From an uncultured Bacteroidia bacterium (GTDB lineage Bacteria; Bacteroidota; Bacteroidia; Bacteroidales; F082), in the NCBI GenBank assembly GCA_902801465.1, contig CADCIH010000012.1, positions 1 through 64,000 on the forward strand: a DNA stretch of 64,000 bases. The letters run 5' to 3'. A program made the position numbers and the translations under genes. Every line of letters begins with the position of its first letter. Positions within the stretch are counted from its first letter, which is position 1. Positions 49,339-58,982 of the stretch are shown here, piece after piece. The notes below the pieces were generated by a model that worked only from the letters and a program-made list of their open reading frames with translations, made no database searches and was not told where the DNA came from.

Positions 49339-52300
49339 TTACCATAATGTACTTCCAGTCTCTGTCCCAAAATAGAAGTAAGTCTGTCTTGGCCGGTCGA
49401 GAACCTTGAAGTAGGGCGAATCTTTCATGCATAGGAAATCGTGGGCAAAACGGTTCTGGAAAAAGTTCCTGATCTGTTCACTATTGACACCGATCTTGAA
49501 AGGCCCCAATCCAACATATAACAGTCCTGCACGGTACTCATCGGGATTGTCGCCATTGGCACTGATGGTATAGGTCTCCCTTCCACCGGCTTCAGGATCC
49601 TCAAAGGTCCGACGACTATCATGGTCAAAGCCCGGATCTCCAGTGAAGATGTTTACGCCGATTGACAAAGCCGTCAACCTGAATCTTGCAGCAGCACTTC
49701 TGTAACGGTCGCCGTTGTCGGCTGCAGGAACCAGAGGGATGTATTTCCCAAAGTTGAACATGTAGTCGTTTTCATACTTGAAGTCGCACCAATAAGTGCC
49801 TAGGATGATGGAGTTGGTGGTCTGCTTGTTTTGGCCTTGGTAGAACGTGGTTCCAGAGAAACCTATGCAACCTTTGACACACCATTCCCCTCCCAGCCGG
49901 AATTCGAAACCACTGTAACTGTTATCGAAATAACGCCAATAATAAGTGGCTCCCAGATTGGAGCGATAACTGATGCCGTATTTTTTCGGAACGCCAAAAG
50001 AAATATCAAAGCCGATGCCGATCTGTTGTGATGACAGGTGCAAGTCGATATGAAAAGCGAATGCCTCGTTGAATTTTTGGAACTCATAGCCGAAATCAGT
50101 ACAGTAGACAAGATAGAAAATCAACGCTGCATCGACAAAACTGTTTCCGTCAGGGTCGGTGTAAATCAACGGATTGTTGAGACAATAGGCATAACGGTTG
50201 AAGTTTTGCGTGAAATCGGGCATCTGGATATTGTTGTCAGGGCTGAGCATGCTTGAAGTGAGAGGATCGTAAAGACGTCCGTTCATGTTGATCAAGCCCA
50301 TGCCCTTGATGTGTTCATGTCCCGTAAACCCTCTGTCGAACATCAAATCGTCGGGGTTCTCACAATTGCCCCAAGCATCGAAATGATTTTCTTGCTCAAC
50401 GTGGCCATCGCTGTCGGTGATGGCTACCCAACTGCCGAGATGGTCTTTGTGGATGTAATGCATCGTAGTACTGCCTTTGACGGTCTCAACAACGGCAAAC
50501 ACCCCCATGGGTCCTGAAATGAAAGTCCTAACCACATCGCTGCCATCTGACTTGGTAATGAACTCGCAACTGTTGACGTAGGTTTTGTACCGGACCGTCC
50601 CATTGACGTTCTCTTCCGAGCGAATCCGTTGGTGGTCATAGCCATAAATGAAACGAACGTTGCTCGTGCCTTCGCTGATGGACTCGACTTTGTCAAACAT
50701 ATTGAATACTATGTCCATACGTTCCTGAGGGAAGATACCACTTTGAGCCTCAACCACCTTGATGGCGTGTGGCTTGGGCCCGGAGTAATCTGCATTGTTG
50801 AATACCGTCCCCTGGGGACCGCTTTTGAAGGTCATTCGCCCCAAAAGGTCATAACGATATTCGCTGTGTCCCTCGCTGTTGTCAGTGCTCGTCAAACGGT
50901 TCAATGGGTCGTAGGTGAACTGCTCGCTGTTTCCGTGAACTAAGTCGCTCCGATTGATGATGTTTGAATAAATATCATAGTTATATGTAATATTTTGAAT
51001 TTTATCAGAGGCATTAGTGGTTAGGATAGAGACAAGCCGGTTGGTGCTTTTGTCATAGCCGTATTCCGAGACACAGCCGTTACCCAAGACGAATTTGGAT
51101 GGTTGCGACAAAGGGGTGGCCTCCAGCGTGTTCCAAAGATTGGTTGAATTGTTATCGGTGATGCATTTCAGGTCACCTTCGGACGTGTAATGGTAGTTCA
51201 CATGATAGCCTGATGGATAGGTGATGCCTGAAACTCTTGAAGCTTGGTCGTATTCGTATACAGTGTGATAGTCTACTCCCTGGATTTGTTCGCTGAGTTC
51301 AGTCAGTCTGAGGAGAGGGTCGTAAAAGTAACGTATGACTTGGTTGGAGGTGTTGATTTGTGTCAACAAGCCACGTTGACCTTGACCTGTGCCATAGATC
51401 CACTCGGTGACTTCCTCCTCGCTGGTTTTCTTGTCGGTCTCAACACGGGTGACTGTTCTACCGAGTGCGTCATGGGAAAAGGTTACTTCATCTTGCTTGG
51501 GTGATGTCTGTCGTGTCAGTTCGCCAAAGGCATTGTGCTCATACACAATTGTGCCATAGTCAGGGTCTGTTAGTCGTGACTGGTTTCCCAGAGCATCATA
51601 TTCCATTTCAATGCGTGTTTCCGGATGGCCTTCAATTTGTGACCAAAGGGGTTTCCCGTCAGCTCGGTAGTCGTAGATGACGCTATTGCCTTCGGCATCG
51701 GTGCTTTTTACGACCCAGCCCATTACATTGAAGGTCTTGGAACTGCTTTGCGAGTTCCCATCAGGTGCAAGATAAGTGGTTGTAGCCTCGTTGCCGTCAT
51801 GTTCGATTTTCTCGAAGGATCCGTCGGAATGGACTATCCGTCGAATCTGGTTGTGTGCATCGTATTCGTATTTGACGAAGGTGTTGGTTTCACCTATCCT
51901 GCTCGGATCGCTTTTCTTGACGACCCTTCCGAAATCGTCATACTCGATTTTGCTTGCCAGCAGTTCTCCGTTGATGTCGTAGCTTTGGTTTCGGATGAGG
52001 TCTCCGGTAGTGGCGTGTACGGTTTCCTTGGTCTCTTGGCCGGTTCGTTTTTCCCATTGGTAATAGCCGTTGCCGCTCCAGCGAATGGCTTTGCACGTTA
52101 CGGTCCCATCGGGATGGTGCGTATAGGCCGTGATTCCCCAAGGGTCTTGCTCGTTTTCGGTGACCAAACCGTTGTAGTCGGTGACGGAAGCGCAGTAGCT
52201 ATAGATTGGATCGTAAGTATAGTGTGATTCTTGACCTAAAGCGTCTGTTCGTCTGGTCAGGAGTCTTCTTCCGTATGTCTTGCTGTATTCGAATTGTTCG

Positions 52301-55300
52301 ACACGAGGCGTTAGTGGGACGTTAGGGGTGCCTAACGTTTGTGAAGTGACGTTTCCTGTGGCGTCGTATTCGAATTCTGTTTTGAGAACCAAAGGATCTT
52401 CAGGGTGACTCCCGTCATTGGGAATGTCGAGGATGCTTTTTACCCGATGGGGCTTGTCGCTGTAATAGGAGAACGTTTTTTGATGGCAGATGTCGGGGTA
52501 GTTGCCTGTCCGCCGTGCGATACTGTTAGTCGTAGCGGGACGGTTGATGAGCCATTGGGCAAGATTGTCGTCGAGATAATTGGTGAAGTATAGCTCTTGG
52601 TATTCGCAGTGACTGACCAGGTAATGGTTTTGCTGTGAAGTGGTCCCTTTGGCCTGGCTGACCACGCTGAGGACCTCGTCGTATTTGTTGGTTTGCGGGC
52701 AATGGCCCTCCACAAGGGTCTCGTAAATCTCTTTTTTCAACAACCTGTCGGGGTGTGTTACATCATATTCCTCGACGCTTTTGTTTGATATGGGGATGTA
52801 GACCTTGTCGTTCTTGGTGTGGCCATAGATGCGGATGCTATAGTCTGATCTTGCCATCAAACTGCCGTCACGGTCATAAACGTCTTCTTCTGACAAATCC
52901 AAATGAATCACATCATAAGAGTAGTCGATCTCGTATTGTCGGACGCTCCTTTTCTGAAGCTGTCCATTGCAATAATCGTCTTGCCGGGTCTTGGTGAATC
53001 CCAAGAATCCCTTGCCTTGGTTGTGTATCAAAGCTCCTTCATAGAAGCACTGCGTCGTTACGGGTTTCTGGTTGACATTGTATGTGGTCAGTTTCTTGAG
53101 TGCCCGTAAAGGGAGGGCTTTATTGTGAACATGATAGCTTCGATTGGCATAGAGGCTGTATACATGGTAGAAGTCGTCATCCGAGGGATTGTTGGGGTTA
53201 GGAGAGAGATAGTCATAGACAAACTCGGTCATTCGCCCCATGCCGTCAATGGCTTTTTTGACTTCAAGCCGTGTGGTGTGGGATGGTAGCCGTGATAGGG
53301 TGTTCGGTCCTAGGAAAGAAAGTCTTTCCTGCCCCAGGAAATTGTCGATGCAGACCCCCATGTTGTCGTATAATCCGAAAGATTGTATGCTGATTTGTTG
53401 TGTGTTTGCAAAAGGAGCGACGGTGCCATCGGCTCGGACAGGGCCGTAAAACACATGCAACTTGGTGTCTTTGTAAAGGGCGAGGTCGGAACAGCCATTG
53501 CCATCGAAGTCGGCCACTTTGATGTATTGGCTCGTGTGATGCGGCCGGTCGAGAGAGAATTGGTAGTCGCCAGGGGAGCTGTAGGGGAAGGTTTGTGGCA
53601 ATGGGAAACTTGTGTTGCTGATTCCCGATTGATTGGCTAGGTGGATCATCCATTTCTGGGAGGCATTGCCGTTGTAAAGCAAGATGTCGATTAAACCGTC
53701 GCCATTGTAATCCCCAGGGAAACAGTCGTCCCAGTCGTTTGGCGTGCCATTGTAGACCTCTTGGTATTGGTAAGTGTTGCCATTTTGGACTAAGCGGACT
53801 ATGGCGGTGTTTCCGTTTCCTTTCTTGTAAAGGATTTCCGTGATCCCGTCTCCGTTGAAGTCGGCAGGGTAAAACCGTGCTGCAAAGAGATGTTCAGGGA
53901 TTTGGATCTGCTGGAATTCCCCCGAAGCGTTATCGTATCGGTACATCAGCGAAGATTCGGGACCTGAGATGTTCTCGGAGGCTGCTTGGACGATGATGGA
54001 ATTCATGCCTTCGCCAAAGAAATCGCCGATGAGATGGGTCTCAACAACGTCGCTTGGGACCGAACAGATGGGAACGTATTTCCTGACAAACTCAAAACCT
54101 CCGGAAACAGTAGGCTTACAGAGATAGAATTCTGTTTCGACATGGTCGGGAAAAGGGAAATAACCGCGAATTCGGTTGGAAAACATGATGTCGTCGTAAC
54201 CGTCGCCATTGATGTCGGCTACCTGGATCCAACTGATGTCGGAGCTTAGGTTGAGGGACATGAAATAATCGAATGTAAGATTGCCCGACACTCCTTTGTT
54301 GAAAAACACATCGGCTTGAGTGTAGTGACCGTTGCCATTTGGCCGTAGGGCGAGGATGTCGGCAAATCCATCACCGTTGAAATCTCCGCTGAACTTCACG
54401 GCGTTGTTAAAAGCATTGTTGATGCCATTGGTTGTTACATTGTATTTTAGATTGGAACCGGATATGGCGGTGTAGTTGTTTTCTGACCATTGTATTATTG
54501 TCGGATTTAGATGTTCCTCTCCAGCATTGAGGCGTATTTTTGAGAGACGGTTGTAGTAATACCCTTCATCAGCCTTCGGGCCAAGGTAGGTGAGTGAATA
54601 AGAGTACATCTCAGCATCGCCGTTGAATACAGTGATTTTATTCAATAGTTGTTTTTTACGATAAAGGCAATTGCCCACATAAGTGATGTCGACGTCATCC
54701 CTGTCTTTGTAACTGAAAGCCACACGAAAAGAGGGATCGATGTTGTCGGCAGTGTTCCCTGAATAAACGATTTCATCGAGTTGATAGGTGTCGGTGCCTT
54801 TCGAATAATGGAACTCCATGATGTTGCCGTCACGGTCTTCTACTTTATTTAGCAGCCAAAGGTTGACGTGGTCGGAGTTGTCGATGAGCGCCTTGGAATC
54901 GTTGGTGTTTCCATAATACAAGATGTTGCCATTGGCCGACCAGACCTTGAAATAGGAGGGACCCGTGATGCCAGCTTCTGTGTACGACACAATCTTGCTC
55001 ATTTGGTCCTGTTCGGTGCGATAAGATACCCCGTCGGCACCATAGTTACCGGAGCTTACCTTGAGGAGTCGCTTCCCGTCGAGGCAGAATCGGTTGCCAG
55101 CGCCGCAATGGCCGTCATGATAAGGAGTGCTTCCAACTCGGGTGATGGCCGATGTGCCTCCCAAGTTCCATCCCCATCCCAATAGCCCATTTCTATCTTG
55201 GCTGTTGTAATAGATGGATAGTTGTGGTGTCAGTCCTCCAAGACCTTTTGGAAGGTCGATCGGGATGGAATACACAACGCCGCCTAATAGGCTGATATCC

Positions 55301-55584
55301 ACGACTCCGCCTAAAGAGCCGACTACACCGTTGGTGTTGTTGACGAGAGAACCTCCTGTGATTCCGCCTTCGGGTGGAAAAACGCCGAAGGCATCGATGC
55401 TCAAGACCACCTCGTGCCCGTCATGTGGCTCAGCGAAAAAACCGTTCGTGAGCGTGATGTGGCTATTGGCGGTATAATGGTAGTCTTGCCCTCCGTCGAG
55501 AGGGCTTGACAAGAGATAGCTGTGCTCGGCCTGGACTACCAGACACGATAGCAATAATAAGAAAGTGAAGCCAATCCGTTTCAT
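49339..55584 (-). CDS. Giant SpvB/RHS-repeat protein with type 23 polymorphic-toxin C-terminus
   Basis: A 2081-residue secreted protein with signal peptide MKRIGFTFLLLLSCLVVQAE. In order: an SpvB-like segment (~70-380; LGGLTPQLSIYYNSQDRNGLLG), FG-GAP/VCBS repeats (~390-790; DFNGDGFADIL, DFNGDGITEIL), TcdB/YD-type RHS repeats (~1000-1660) and the RHS core (LGSWVAITDSDGHV, NRYAYCLNNPLIYTDPDGN, ending ~1814). The ~267-residue C-terminal region (FDISFGVPKKYGISYRSNLG, RYRSAAARFRLTALSIGVNI, VLDRPRQTYFYFGTETGSTL) resembles Bacteroidota polymorphic toxin type 23. RHS shells encapsulate their C-terminal toxin. No immunity gene follows; the next gene is convergent. Confidence 0.85.
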   Translation of the reverse strand: MKRIGFTFLLLLSCLVVQAEHSYLLSSPLDGGQDYHYTANSHITLTNGFFAEPHDGHEVVLSIDAFGVFPPEGGITGGSLVNNTNGVVGSLGGVVDISLLGGVVYSIPIDLPKGLGGLTPQLSIYYNSQDRNGLLGWGWNLGGTSAITRVGSTPYHDGHCGAGNRFCLDGKRLLKVSSGNYGADGVSYRTEQDQMSKIVSYTEAGITGPSYFKVWSANGNILYYGNTNDSKALIDNSDHVNLWLLNKVEDRDGNIMEFHYSKGTDTYQLDEIVYSGNTADNIDPSFRVAFSYKDRDDVDITYVGNCLYRKKQLLNKITVFNGDAEMYSYSLTYLGPKADEGYYYNRLSKIRLNAGEEHLNPTIIQWSENNYTAISGSNLKYNVTTNGINNAFNNAVKFSGDFNGDGFADILALRPNGNGHYTQADVFFNKGVSGNLTFDYFMSLNLSSDISWIQVADINGDGYDDIMFSNRIRGYFPFPDHVETEFYLCKPTVSGGFEFVRKYVPICSVPSDVVETHLIGDFFGEGMNSIIVQAASENISGPESSLMYRYDNASGEFQQIQIPEHLFAARFYPADFNGDGITEILYKKGNGNTAIVRLVQNGNTYQYQEVYNGTPNDWDDCFPGDYNGDGLIDILLYNGNASQKWMIHLANQSGISNTSFPLPQTFPYSSPGDYQFSLDRPHHTSQYIKVADFDGNGCSDLALYKDTKLHVFYGPVRADGTVAPFANTQQISIQSFGLYDNMGVCIDNFLGQERLSFLGPNTLSRLPSHTTRLEVKKAIDGMGRMTEFVYDYLSPNPNNPSDDDFYHVYSLYANRSYHVHNKALPLRALKKLTTYNVNQKPVTTQCFYEGALIHNQGKGFLGFTKTRQDDYCNGQLQKRSVRQYEIDYSYDVIHLDLSEEDVYDRDGSLMARSDYSIRIYGHTKNDKVYIPISNKSVEEYDVTHPDRLLKKEIYETLVEGHCPQTNKYDEVLSVVSQAKGTTSQQNHYLVSHCEYQELYFTNYLDDNLAQWLINRPATTNSIARRTGNYPDICHQKTFSYYSDKPHRVKSILDIPNDGSHPEDPLVLKTEFEYDATGNVTSQTLGTPNVPLTPRVEQFEYSKTYGRRLLTRRTDALGQESHYTYDPIYSYCASVTDYNGLVTENEQDPWGITAYTHHPDGTVTCKAIRWSGNGYYQWEKRTGQETKETVHATTGDLIRNQSYDINGELLASKIEYDDFGRVVKKSDPSRIGETNTFVKYEYDAHNQIRRIVHSDGSFEKIEHDGNEATTTYLAPDGNSQSSSKTFNVMGWVVKSTDAEGNSVIYDYRADGKPLWSQIEGHPETRIEMEYDALGNQSRLTDPDYGTIVYEHNAFGELTRQTSPKQDEVTFSHDALGRTVTRVETDKKTSEEEVTEWIYGTGQGQRGLLTQINTSNQVIRYFYDPLLRLTELSEQIQGVDYHTVYEYDQASRVSGITYPSGYHVNYHYTSEGDLKCITDNNSTNLWNTLEATPLSQPSKFVLGNGCVSEYGYDKSTNRLVSILTTNASDKIQNITYNYDIYSNIINRSDLVHGNSEQFTYDPLNRLTSTDNSEGHSEYRYDLLGRMTFKSGPQGTVFNNADYSGPKPHAIKVVEAQSGIFPQERMDIVFNMFDKVESISEGTSNVRFIYGYDHQRIRSEENVNGTVRYKTYVNSCEFITKSDGSDVVRTFISGPMGVFAVVETVKGSTTMHYIHKDHLGSWVAITDSDGHVEQENHFDAWGNCENPDDLMFDRGFTGHEHIKGMGLINMNGRLYDPLTSSMLSPDNNIQMPDFTQNFNRYAYCLNNPLIYTDPDGNSFVDAALIFYLVYCTDFGYEFQKFNEAFAFHIDLHLSSQQIGIGFDISFGVPKKYGISYRSNLGATYYWRYFDNSYSGFEFRLGGEWCVKGCIGFSGTTFYQGQNKQTTNSIILGTYWCDFKYENDYMFNFGKYIPLVPAADNGDRYRSAAARFRLTALSIGVNIFTGDPGFDHDSRRTFEDPEAGGRETYTISANGDNPDEYRAGLLYVGLGPFKIGVNSEQIRNFFQNRFAHDFLCMKDSPYFKVLDRPRQTYFYFGTETGSTLW

Positions 55585-55605
55585 GATGCTAACCCTTTCT
55601 GACAG

Positions 55606-57303
55606 TTATCGTTTAATGACTTTCCAAGCCTGATGTCCTTCGGGGCTGTCGATCTCCAATACATACATTCCTTCAGGCTGCCCTGACAGGTCGAAACTGG
55701 TTTGCCTGTCTTTGATGTCTTTCTCTTCGAGGATCACCCCGTTTACATTGAGCAAGGTGGCATGCATGTGCTTCGTGGCGCTTTGTTCTTTGAAAACGAT
55801 GGAAAACTCCCCTGATGTCGGGTTGGGAAACAAGTCGTAAGACAGTGTTTGTGAACTTGGATTCGCTTGTTTGGGGTCTAAGATCCTCTGAAACACTATG
55901 TTTCGTGCGATGCGGTTGCCGTTGCTGTCGTAACTGAACACGATGCTGTCGCCCGAGAGGGTCTCTTTGGACTTCAATTGGTCTATTTCATCTTGTAACA
56001 ACAGTATGTAACGGGTCAACTCTTCGATTTTTTCCATCATTAGGACTTGCATCTCGCCCATGTCGTAACCGTTGTTGAGGATCTCTTCTTCCGAAGGAAT
56101 GCCCGGGAGATGGTGCTTTTCATCCAAGTATTGCTTGAGATCCGCCAACCCTAAAAGCAAATAATCGGATGAAAATACATAGTCGGGCCATTGCTTTACT
56201 TCTTTGATATACACTTTCGTGGAGATGATGCCTCCATCCACGGCCAAGGCGTATCCGTTGGTGGTATTTGTTGTGTTGATGCCTACCTTCCCAAAGAAAG
56301 TGATATTGCCGGATTGCATGTCGATGGCACTGGGGGCGTGCATTTTCAGGGTGTTTTCGGCAACACTCTCGATATAGGTGTTCTTTGAGCCGATGCCGAC
56401 TTTCCCGTCGGTGCAAAGCAATAGGGCTTTCTTCCAGTTGGAGATCTCAGATCCTCGTGGGTTTTGGTAGACGGCACTCCGGAACACCATGGCGTTGTTG
56501 TCGAAATCGATGGCGAAAGAACTACCTTCCCCGGTCCTGGTTTCCGAAGCCCCGTTCCTTGCAGCGTTGATATAGAGGGAGGGAGTGCCGCTCGTATAGA
56601 GGCGTGCTTTCCTTTCGTTGTTTATGCCAAAGCCATAACTTTCTCCTTTGAAGTTGATAGCCCCGCTTCCGGAATTGAGTTCCATGGCAGCGGTCTTGTC
56701 AACCATGATGCAGTGATTGTTGTCGAAAAGTTTGATGAAAGCTTTATAGGTACTGGTGTTGGCGGGTTCGATGAATACTCCGGCGTCTTCGTTGTTGTCG
56801 GACTTGATGTGCAGTTTCGCTTGAGGGTTGGTGATTTGTCCAATCGCCACCTTACCCGTGTAGTTGTTGTTCAGCGATTTGGTGATGAGCAGGGTGGGTT
56901 TGTTGCTGTTGACGCCAAAGGCGATGCTGTTATCCGTGTTGTTGGTGAGTGGATAGTTGGTGGAGGTCCCAGAACCGATAACAAATGAGTTTTGGGCGGT
57001 CGCCTTGACGTAGTTGCCCAATGCCATGCTTCCTGCCCCAGAGGCGGTAGCTGTATTGCCTAGGGCGGTAGTGGTGGACTGGGTAGCCTTGCTGTTGTAA
57101 CCGAAGGCGAAGCTGTTGCTTCCAATGCTTTGGGAGTTATATCCTCCAGCGAAAGAATTGTTGCCAGATGCAGTGTTGTTCTTGCCGATGGCAGACGCGT
57201 AGGTGCCGGTTGCGCTGCATCCGTTATATTGAACTTGGGCTTTGGCGTTGAGGGCGAGCAAGATGGGGGCGAGATATAGAAGGTGTTTTATTATGGTTTT
57301 CAT
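55606..57303 (-). CDS. YadA-head-repeat adhesin with T9SS sorting domain
   Basis: A 565-residue secreted protein with a signal peptide (to NAKAQ, ~22). Residues ~28-110 are YadA/Hia head repeats (ASGNNSFAGGYNSQSIGSNS, then NSFAFGYNSKATQ). A beta-rich stalk with repeated KVGIGS/KVGINT motifs follows, then a tail-fibre-like region (DLKQYLDEKHHLPGIPSEEE) and coiled coil (MMEKIEELTRYILLLQDEID). The last ~85 residues are a T9SS type A sorting domain (LFPNPTSGEFSIVFKE, ending GHQAWKVIKR). So a trimeric-autotransporter head is exported by T9SS instead of its own barrel. It lies 21 bp upstream of the RHS gene. Confidence 0.85.
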   Translation of the reverse strand: MKTIIKHLLYLAPILLALNAKAQVQYNGCSATGTYASAIGKNNTASGNNSFAGGYNSQSIGSNSFAFGYNSKATQSTTTALGNTATASGAGSMALGNYVKATAQNSFVIGSGTSTNYPLTNNTDNSIAFGVNSNKPTLLITKSLNNNYTGKVAIGQITNPQAKLHIKSDNNEDAGVFIEPANTSTYKAFIKLFDNNHCIMVDKTAAMELNSGSGAINFKGESYGFGINNERKARLYTSGTPSLYINAARNGASETRTGEGSSFAIDFDNNAMVFRSAVYQNPRGSEISNWKKALLLCTDGKVGIGSKNTYIESVAENTLKMHAPSAIDMQSGNITFFGKVGINTTNTTNGYALAVDGGIISTKVYIKEVKQWPDYVFSSDYLLLGLADLKQYLDEKHHLPGIPSEEEILNNGYDMGEMQVLMMEKIEELTRYILLLQDEIDQLKSKETLSGDSIVFSYDSNGNRIARNIVFQRILDPKQANPSSQTLSYDLFPNPTSGEFSIVFKEQSATKHMHATLLNVNGVILEEKDIKDRQTSFDLSGQPEGMYVLEIDSPEGHQAWKVIKR

Positions 57304-57361
57304 AATTAACTGAATATTAGATATTTATAATAGTTGGTACGAATTGGAAAGGGCGAGTTGT

Positions 57362-57410
57362 GGCTTAGAGCCAGTCCGAAGGTTTATTTTCCAGGGGACT
57401 GGCTTAAGCC
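57362..57410. repeat. Long inverted repeat without T tract
   Basis: GGCTTA/TAAGCC (57362-57367 with 57405-57410) and GCCAGTCC/GGACTGGC (57370-57377 with 57396-57403) form a 14-bp interrupted stem around an 18-base loop. It lies between two T9SS genes. No T run follows on either strand, so it is not a typical terminator. Confidence 0.6.
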
Positions 57411-57435
57411 GGTTTTATGGAAAGATAAATAGCGT

Positions 57436-58944
57436 TTACTTTTTGATAAACTTCTCCGTCAGGAGTGTCGTGTCAGAGGTGTAGAGTGTGTAATGGTACA
57501 AGCCGGGTTTGAGTCCCGAGATGTCGAGTCGGATGAGAGAGGCGTCCTGTTCCACTATGCGGTCGACGACGACAAGGCCTTTCGTGTCAGAGATTCTGAT
57601 TCGACGATGGGTCGTCTCTTTGTCGGGCAAAGGTATATGTATCACGTCGTCTGCCGGATTGGGGTAGGGCATCGTGAGCTCAGCTGTGTTATCGGTTGTG
57701 GCTTCTACTGATAAGAAGACCTGTTCGAAATCATTTGGCGACAGTTTTTTGATGACTGGATGTTTGGTCCTAGTCATAAATGCATAAGCGCAAGAGTCGT
57801 AAACAACGACGCACCCGTTGTCGGAAGAGGGCAGGATGATTCGGCTCTGATAACTTTGGTGCTCATCGTCAAGATGTCTCCCGACGATCTCCAATCTGTC
57901 GTTAAGTTGGTAAACACAACCAGTCCCTGGGTAGAGCACGGGTACGTGGTAATGAAACAGGAAATAGAATGTAGTGTCGTTGACGGCGGCCATGCATCGG
58001 GATGATGCCGCATCGTCGATGGTGTCGGTTCGTTCGTTGAGGCAGATGAAATCAAGGAATTCTCCATGGGTGTTGACCCGTGAGACCCTTAGCTTGTTGC
58101 GCTCGTAGTCGCCGATGCTACTGAAGAAGAGGGCTTCGTCTTCATTGTACCAATAGTCGGTATATCCGTCGTCCCGGTTGATGCTGTGCTCGAATTTGTC
58201 ATGTTCGCTGCGCCAGATGGGGTGTTCCTCTATATAGTTGAAAGCAGAGTCGAAAGTGACAAAAGAGAGCACACCTCCATAACCAGTGCAGAGGCAGAAC
58301 AACGTCTCGTCGTCCTTGTACCACATCTGTCTTAAGCGGAAATCCATGAAGTAAAAGAGCGGGTCTGGATATTCCTCGATGAGATAACGATGGCTTACCA
58401 GTTCGCCTTGGTAGTTGAATTTGAAGAATACACCGCGGTAGTCCTGACCTTGGTATTGGTTGTCTTGGACCACTGCCGTGGAGACGATGACGTGTTCGTG
58501 GCTGTCGAGAGTTGCTTGGCAGCTTCTGAACGACACGGCTTCCACTTCTTTCTCGTATTGGCGTTCAACAAGGAGGTTGAGATGTTTGTCGAAGATGAGG
58601 ACCATGATGTAATCGTCGCTGTCGTCAGAGAGATTTCCGGCCACGAAAAGGTTGTGGTTTCTCATTTCGAGGATGCAGGTGGCTCTGGAGTGGTATCCTT
58701 CCCGGTCATACCGGAACTCGGTATGTGCCCCGTCGGGCTCAATTCGCATCAAGAGTGCGTCAGAGAGGCCTTCTTCAACGTCTTCTCTTCCGGCAAGAAA
58801 AGTGACACCATCCTCATCGATAAACCCATCGACAAATGTTGTGTGTCCCGGAAGATGTTCGCCGACATAGCGGACGACCCATTCTTGCGCGGACAAATGA
58901 AAACAGGCCAAACATAGGGCAAAAGTGAAAAGCAGTTTTTTCAT
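57436..58944 (-). CDS. Secreted T9SS type A sorting-domain protein
   Basis: A 502-residue protein from ATG 58944 with a signal peptide (MKKLLFTFALCLACFHLSAQ). The body (~20-420) has beta-propeller-like repeats (GVTFLAGREDVEEG, NLFVAGNLSDDSDDYIM, VIVSTAVVQDN) with no recognised enzyme motif. The C-terminal ~80 residues match a T9SS sorting domain (MPYPNPADDVIHIPLPDKE, then GLKPGLYHYTLYTSD and EKFIKK). Probably surface-exposed or released. It lies between the lipoprotein gene and the YadA-head gene. Confidence 0.8.
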   Translation of the reverse strand: MKKLLFTFALCLACFHLSAQEWVVRYVGEHLPGHTTFVDGFIDEDGVTFLAGREDVEEGLSDALLMRIEPDGAHTEFRYDREGYHSRATCILEMRNHNLFVAGNLSDDSDDYIMVLIFDKHLNLLVERQYEKEVEAVSFRSCQATLDSHEHVIVSTAVVQDNQYQGQDYRGVFFKFNYQGELVSHRYLIEEYPDPLFYFMDFRLRQMWYKDDETLFCLCTGYGGVLSFVTFDSAFNYIEEHPIWRSEHDKFEHSINRDDGYTDYWYNEDEALFFSSIGDYERNKLRVSRVNTHGEFLDFICLNERTDTIDDAASSRCMAAVNDTTFYFLFHYHVPVLYPGTGCVYQLNDRLEIVGRHLDDEHQSYQSRIILPSSDNGCVVVYDSCAYAFMTRTKHPVIKKLSPNDFEQVFLSVEATTDNTAELTMPYPNPADDVIHIPLPDKETTHRRIRISDTKGLVVVDRIVEQDASLIRLDISGLKPGLYHYTLYTSDTTLLTEKFIKK

Positions 58945-58982
58945 CATATCGGTTTGTTTTTGAGGTGGTGTCACATGGAAAT

